Shown in pieces: positions 21,773 to 23,773 of a DNA stretch of 23,773 bases. This DNA is from a virus. Under the pieces are notes generated by a model. The model did not search any database. It saw only the letters and a program-made list of their open reading frames with translations, and was not told the origin of the DNA. The translations under genes were made by a program, and so were the position numbers. Within the stretch, counting starts at the first letter, position 1. The number at the start of each line of letters is the position of its first letter. The stretch lies in IMG/VR virus record IMGVR_UViG_3300030103_000217, positions 1 through 23,773 of that record; one strand, written 5' to 3'.

Positions 21773-21910
21773 ATGAAAAAGACTAGTAATGTTAAGCCAG
21801 TAAAAGAAGCTCCTAAGCCAGACATGTCTGGTGTTAAGACTACTGGAATCAAGGTACGCGGTACCGGCGCTGCAACCAAAGGCACGATGGCCCGTGGCCC
21901 TATGGCGTAA
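21773..21910 (+). CDS. Small basic protein, 45 aa, with RGTGAA tail
   Basis: Read directly: ATG at 21773, TAA at 21908-21910, an AGAGG site 5 bp upstream, 8 bp after the zinc-ribbon gene and 3 bp before the next. Sequence is Lys/Pro-rich (K-P-V-K-E-A-P-K-P) then K-V-R-G-T-G-A-A-T-K-G-T-M-A-R-G-P-M-A. The tail matches the C-terminal pattern of the 325-aa and 107-aa proteins. Being nothing more than a linker plus this tail, it is the clearest case of the tail acting as an independent unit. From memory, tiny proteins ending like this are common in aquatic phages. Function unknown. Confidence 0.75.
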   Translation: MKKTSNVKPVKEAPKPDMSGVKTTGIKVRGTGAATKGTMARGPMA

Positions 21911-21913
21911 AAC

Positions 21914-22543
21914 ATGAACTACACCGAGCTAAAAACAAATGTTCAGGACATCTGTGAAACTTCTTTTACGGATGACCAGCTTGCTTTGTTTACAGAACAG
22001 GCGGAACAGAAGATATACAACACTGTGCAGATACCCGCGCTACGTAAGAATGTGAGCGGTGTTATGACTTCTAGCAATGAGTATCTGTCTACTCCATCAG
22101 ATTTCTTGTATGTCTATAGCCTTGCAGTTGTAGACGGCAGCGGTAATTTTACGTTTTTGCTCAACAAAGACGTTAACTTCATACGTGAGGCGTATCCCAG
22201 CTCTTCTTCTACGGGAACGCCTAAGCATTATGCGTTGTTTGATAACGACACGATTTTATTAGGGCCAACGCCTAATTCTGGGTTTACGACACAGCTTCAT
22301 TACGGGTATTACCCACAATCTATTGTTGTAGCAGGCACTACTTGGCTTGGAGAAGAGTTTGATTCTGCGCTGCTAAACGGCACTCTAGTAGAGGCCATAC
22401 GCTTTATGAAGGGTGAGCCAGACATGATCGCGCTGTACGAAAAAATGTATGCTAGTGCCGTAGCGTTGTTGAAGATACTAGGCGACGGTAAGTTGCGCTC
22501 TGATACGTATCGTTCTGGGCAAACAAGGTTGACGGTTCAATAG
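21914..22543 (+). CDS. Adaptor or head-closure-like structural protein, 209 aa
   Basis: N-terminal helices (M-N-Y-T-E-L-K-T-N-V-Q-D-I-C-E, F-T-D-D-Q-L-A-L-F-T-E-Q-A-E-Q-K-I-Y) and a beta middle (Y-L-S-T-P-S-D-F-L-Y-V-Y-S-L-A-V, D-N-D-T-I-L-L-G-P-T-P) followed by helices with E-A-I-R-F-M-K-G-E. The order helical start, Y-x-x-x-P-x-D strand, helical end is again that of connector and adaptor proteins, and the gene is in the connector region. It could be the second ring below the first adaptor. Family placement is from layout only. Confidence 0.65.
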   Translation: MNYTELKTNVQDICETSFTDDQLALFTEQAEQKIYNTVQIPALRKNVSGVMTSSNEYLSTPSDFLYVYSLAVVDGSGNFTFLLNKDVNFIREAYPSSSSTGTPKHYALFDNDTILLGPTPNSGFTTQLHYGYYPQSIVVAGTTWLGEEFDSALLNGTLVEAIRFMKGEPDMIALYEKMYASAVALLKILGDGKLRSDTYRSGQTRLTVQ

Positions 22544-22551
22544 GTATCTAA

Positions 22552-22842
22552 ATGTTTTTTGAAGCTCCACAATCAGAAATTGGCAATGTTTTAGTATCTA
22601 CTACAGAGCATAAAGGGCATGATCCCGACTTCTGGGCAGAGTCCGCAGCGGACAGAATTGTGAGCGTAGGTGGAAACTGCCATCCTGTAATCGCAGAACA
22701 GGCAAACGAATTCAAAAGGGCTGTCAGGGCGACGGTCTTATTCTATATCAAAGAAGCGATTCGTAGTGACAGAGTTACTCTTGCCGCAGAATTTGAAAAC
22801 CAAGGCCATGCTGATATGGCGAACATCATAAGGAGTCTATAA
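22552..22842 (+). CDS. Conserved-looking unknown small protein, 96 aa
   Basis: Starts MFFEAPQSEIGNVLVSTTEH, centre E-S-A-A-D-R-I-V-S-V-G-G-N, then helices (F-K-R-A-V-R-A-T-V-L-F-Y-I-K-E-A-I). It overlaps the next gene by one base. Helical C-terminal half with regularly spaced hydrophobic residues suggests an oligomer. From memory it is frequent in uncultured marine phages next to the following gene, so the pair probably works together in the virion, but the function is not known. Confidence 0.7.
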   Translation: MFFEAPQSEIGNVLVSTTEHKGHDPDFWAESAADRIVSVGGNCHPVIAEQANEFKRAVRATVLFYIKEAIRSDRVTLAAEFENQGHADMANIIRSL

Positions 22843-23273
22843 TGGCTATCACGACTGCAATGTGTACGTCTTTCAAGAAAGAGCTTTTGGAAGCGGTACA
22901 CAACTTTAAGAACTCTGGTGGAAGTACGTTTAACTTGGCGCTGTATACAAGCAGTGCTTCTCTGGGCGCAGGCACCACCGCATACACGACATCTAACGAA
23001 GTGTCGGGCACAAACTACACCGCAAAGGGCGCGGCTCTGACTCGCGTAGATCCGTCTTCGTCAGGCACGACTGCGTTGACAGACTTCTCCGACCTTACGT
23101 TCTCGAATGCGACAGTCACGGCGAGAGGCGCACTTATCTTCAATGATTCCGCATCAGGCGATCCCGCTGTCTGTGCATTGGACTTCGGTGGCGATAAGAC
23201 CTCAACAGCAGGTGATTTCACTATTCAGTTCCCTACTGCGGATGCGTCTAACGCCATTATCCGAATTGCCTAG
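22842..23273 (+). CDS. Beta-rich virion protein, 143 aa
   Basis: Begins MAITTAMCTSFKKELLEAVH and has a K-K-E-L-L-E-A-V-H-N-F motif followed by S-T-F-N-L-A-L-Y-T and many Ser/Thr/Gly/Ala strands, ending I-I-R-I-A. It is typical, from memory, of a small structural protein common in marine phages, likely part of the tail or tail tip. The start shares one base with the preceding stop. No enzyme motif. It directly precedes the Trp-Gly-rich tail gene. Confidence 0.75.
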   Translation: MAITTAMCTSFKKELLEAVHNFKNSGGSTFNLALYTSSASLGAGTTAYTTSNEVSGTNYTAKGAALTRVDPSSSGTTALTDFSDLTFSNATVTARGALIFNDSASGDPAVCALDFGGDKTSTAGDFTIQFPTADASNAIIRIA

Positions 23274-23276
23274 TGC

Positions 23277-23773
23277 ATGACAGATATAACCGGCTGGGGT
23301 AGAGGTGGCTGGGGAGACGGTGCTTGGGGCACTTCTCTCCCCGTAACGGTTAGTGGCGTATCTGCTACTGGCGCGGTCACTGCTGCCTCAACGGTTACTA
23401 ATAACACCCTAGCTGTAACGGGTGTTGAAGGAACGGCATCTGTAGGGTCTGTCTCTGTTGCGTTAGGAGCAACTGTCCCTGTAACGGGAGTATCAGCCAC
23501 TGGTTCTACCGGTTCTGTATCCACAATATCTAGCAACACCCTCCCCGTCACAGGTGTTGTGGGTACAGGGCAGATAGGGACACTTTCTTTCTCTTTGAGC
23601 ATTGTTCAAGGAGTTACTGGGGTAGAGGGCACTGGATCATCAAACACTGGCACCGCAACTGGTGGCGCAACCGGCGCACCTTCAGGTGTTGAAGCTACTG
23701 GATCTGTAGGCACAGTATCCACGATAAGTAACAACACACTGCCGGTTACAGGTGTTGAAGGAACAGGAACGCT
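23277..23773 (+). CDS. Repetitive tail-type protein with Trp-Gly head, partial
   Basis: Read directly from ATG 23277; the frame stays open for 165 codons to the window end. The start M-T-D-I-T-G-W-G-R-G-G-W-G-D-G-A-W-G is unusual, with three W-G units. After it come Thr/Val/Gly/Ser repeats built on N-N-T-L-P-V-T-G-V-E-G-T-G plus S-V-G-T-V-S (clear units near protein residues 42, 84 and 151). This is a beta-repeat virion protein, most likely a tail fibre or tail structural protein that meets the host. Expression is coupled to the gene before it (3 bp away). The length cannot be known here. Confidence 0.8.
   Translation, partial: MTDITGWGRGGWGDGAWGTSLPVTVSGVSATGAVTAASTVTNNTLAVTGVEGTASVGSVSVALGATVPVTGVSATGSTGSVSTISSNTLPVTGVVGTGQIGTLSFSLSIVQGVTGVEGTGSSNTGTATGGATGAPSGVEATGSVGTVSTISNNTLPVTGVEGTGT

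Noticed and set aside
1-23773. tRNA genes, insertion sequences, lysogeny genes
   Set aside because: I looked for cloverleaf patterns, transposase or integrase motifs and terminal inverted repeats of mobile elements and saw none.

Overview
The window is a piece of the genome of a tailed dsDNA bacteriophage (Caudoviricetes). A complete head-building cassette can be read on the plus strand: small and large terminase, portal, GroES-like co-chaperonin, scaffold, decoration protein and major capsid protein, followed by head-tail joining genes. I see no integrase, repressor gene, tRNA, rRNA or host housekeeping gene. Many of the plus-strand proteins (the basic Lys/Gly proteins, the 226-aa, 96-aa and 143-aa proteins, the Trp-Gly-rich tail protein) resemble, from memory, proteins of uncultured aquatic phages. 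The large portal and the adaptor-like proteins suggest a short-tailed phage, but the tail genes lie beyond the right edge and the host cannot be named.

Layout. Positions 1-8625 are transcribed leftward (minus strand); 9055-23773 are transcribed rightward. The divergent control region is 8626-9054. Reading leftward from it: a 256-aa unknown gene with its own promoter and a strong intrinsic terminator (7807-7833); a ~700-bp non-coding region (7122-7806) with iteron-like repeats, a 13-bp inverted repeat, three 28-bp direct repeats and an AT-rich core, which is a good replication-origin or control-region candidate; two small unknown genes; a HAD-family phosphatase; and then a four-gene set of DUF3150-like protein, MoxR-type AAA+ ATPase, 45-aa zinc-finger protein and a protein with both an HExxH metallopeptidase-like motif and a VWA MIDAS domain. 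Three unknown genes follow and run off the left edge.

The leftward genes appear to be controlled by a dispersed 23-bp palindrome (arms TTTGTGTAT / ATACACAAA, 5-bp centre) present five times. Two copies lie at the same distance (42-43 bp) downstream of good sigma70-like promoters, which share the motif TAACACG directly after the -35 box. A third promoter carries the same motif.

The rightward operon runs terminase to major capsid protein almost without gaps and stops at a clear intrinsic terminator (17314-17343). A second block follows: two beta-rich virion proteins, a cluster of short very basic Lys/Gly-rich proteins, head-tail connector-like proteins, a zinc-ribbon protein and the start of a repetitive Trp-Gly-headed tail protein. 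Three basic proteins of this block end in the same kind of tail (R-G-x-G followed by a small or hydrophobic pair), which may be a shared virion-targeting signal.

Five coding regions were found by reading the sequence directly: the partial gene at the left edge, the 45-aa zinc protein (3432-3569), a 59-aa basic protein (20195-20374), a 45-aa basic protein (21773-21910) and the partial tail gene at the right edge. Family names rest on remembered motifs, not on searches.
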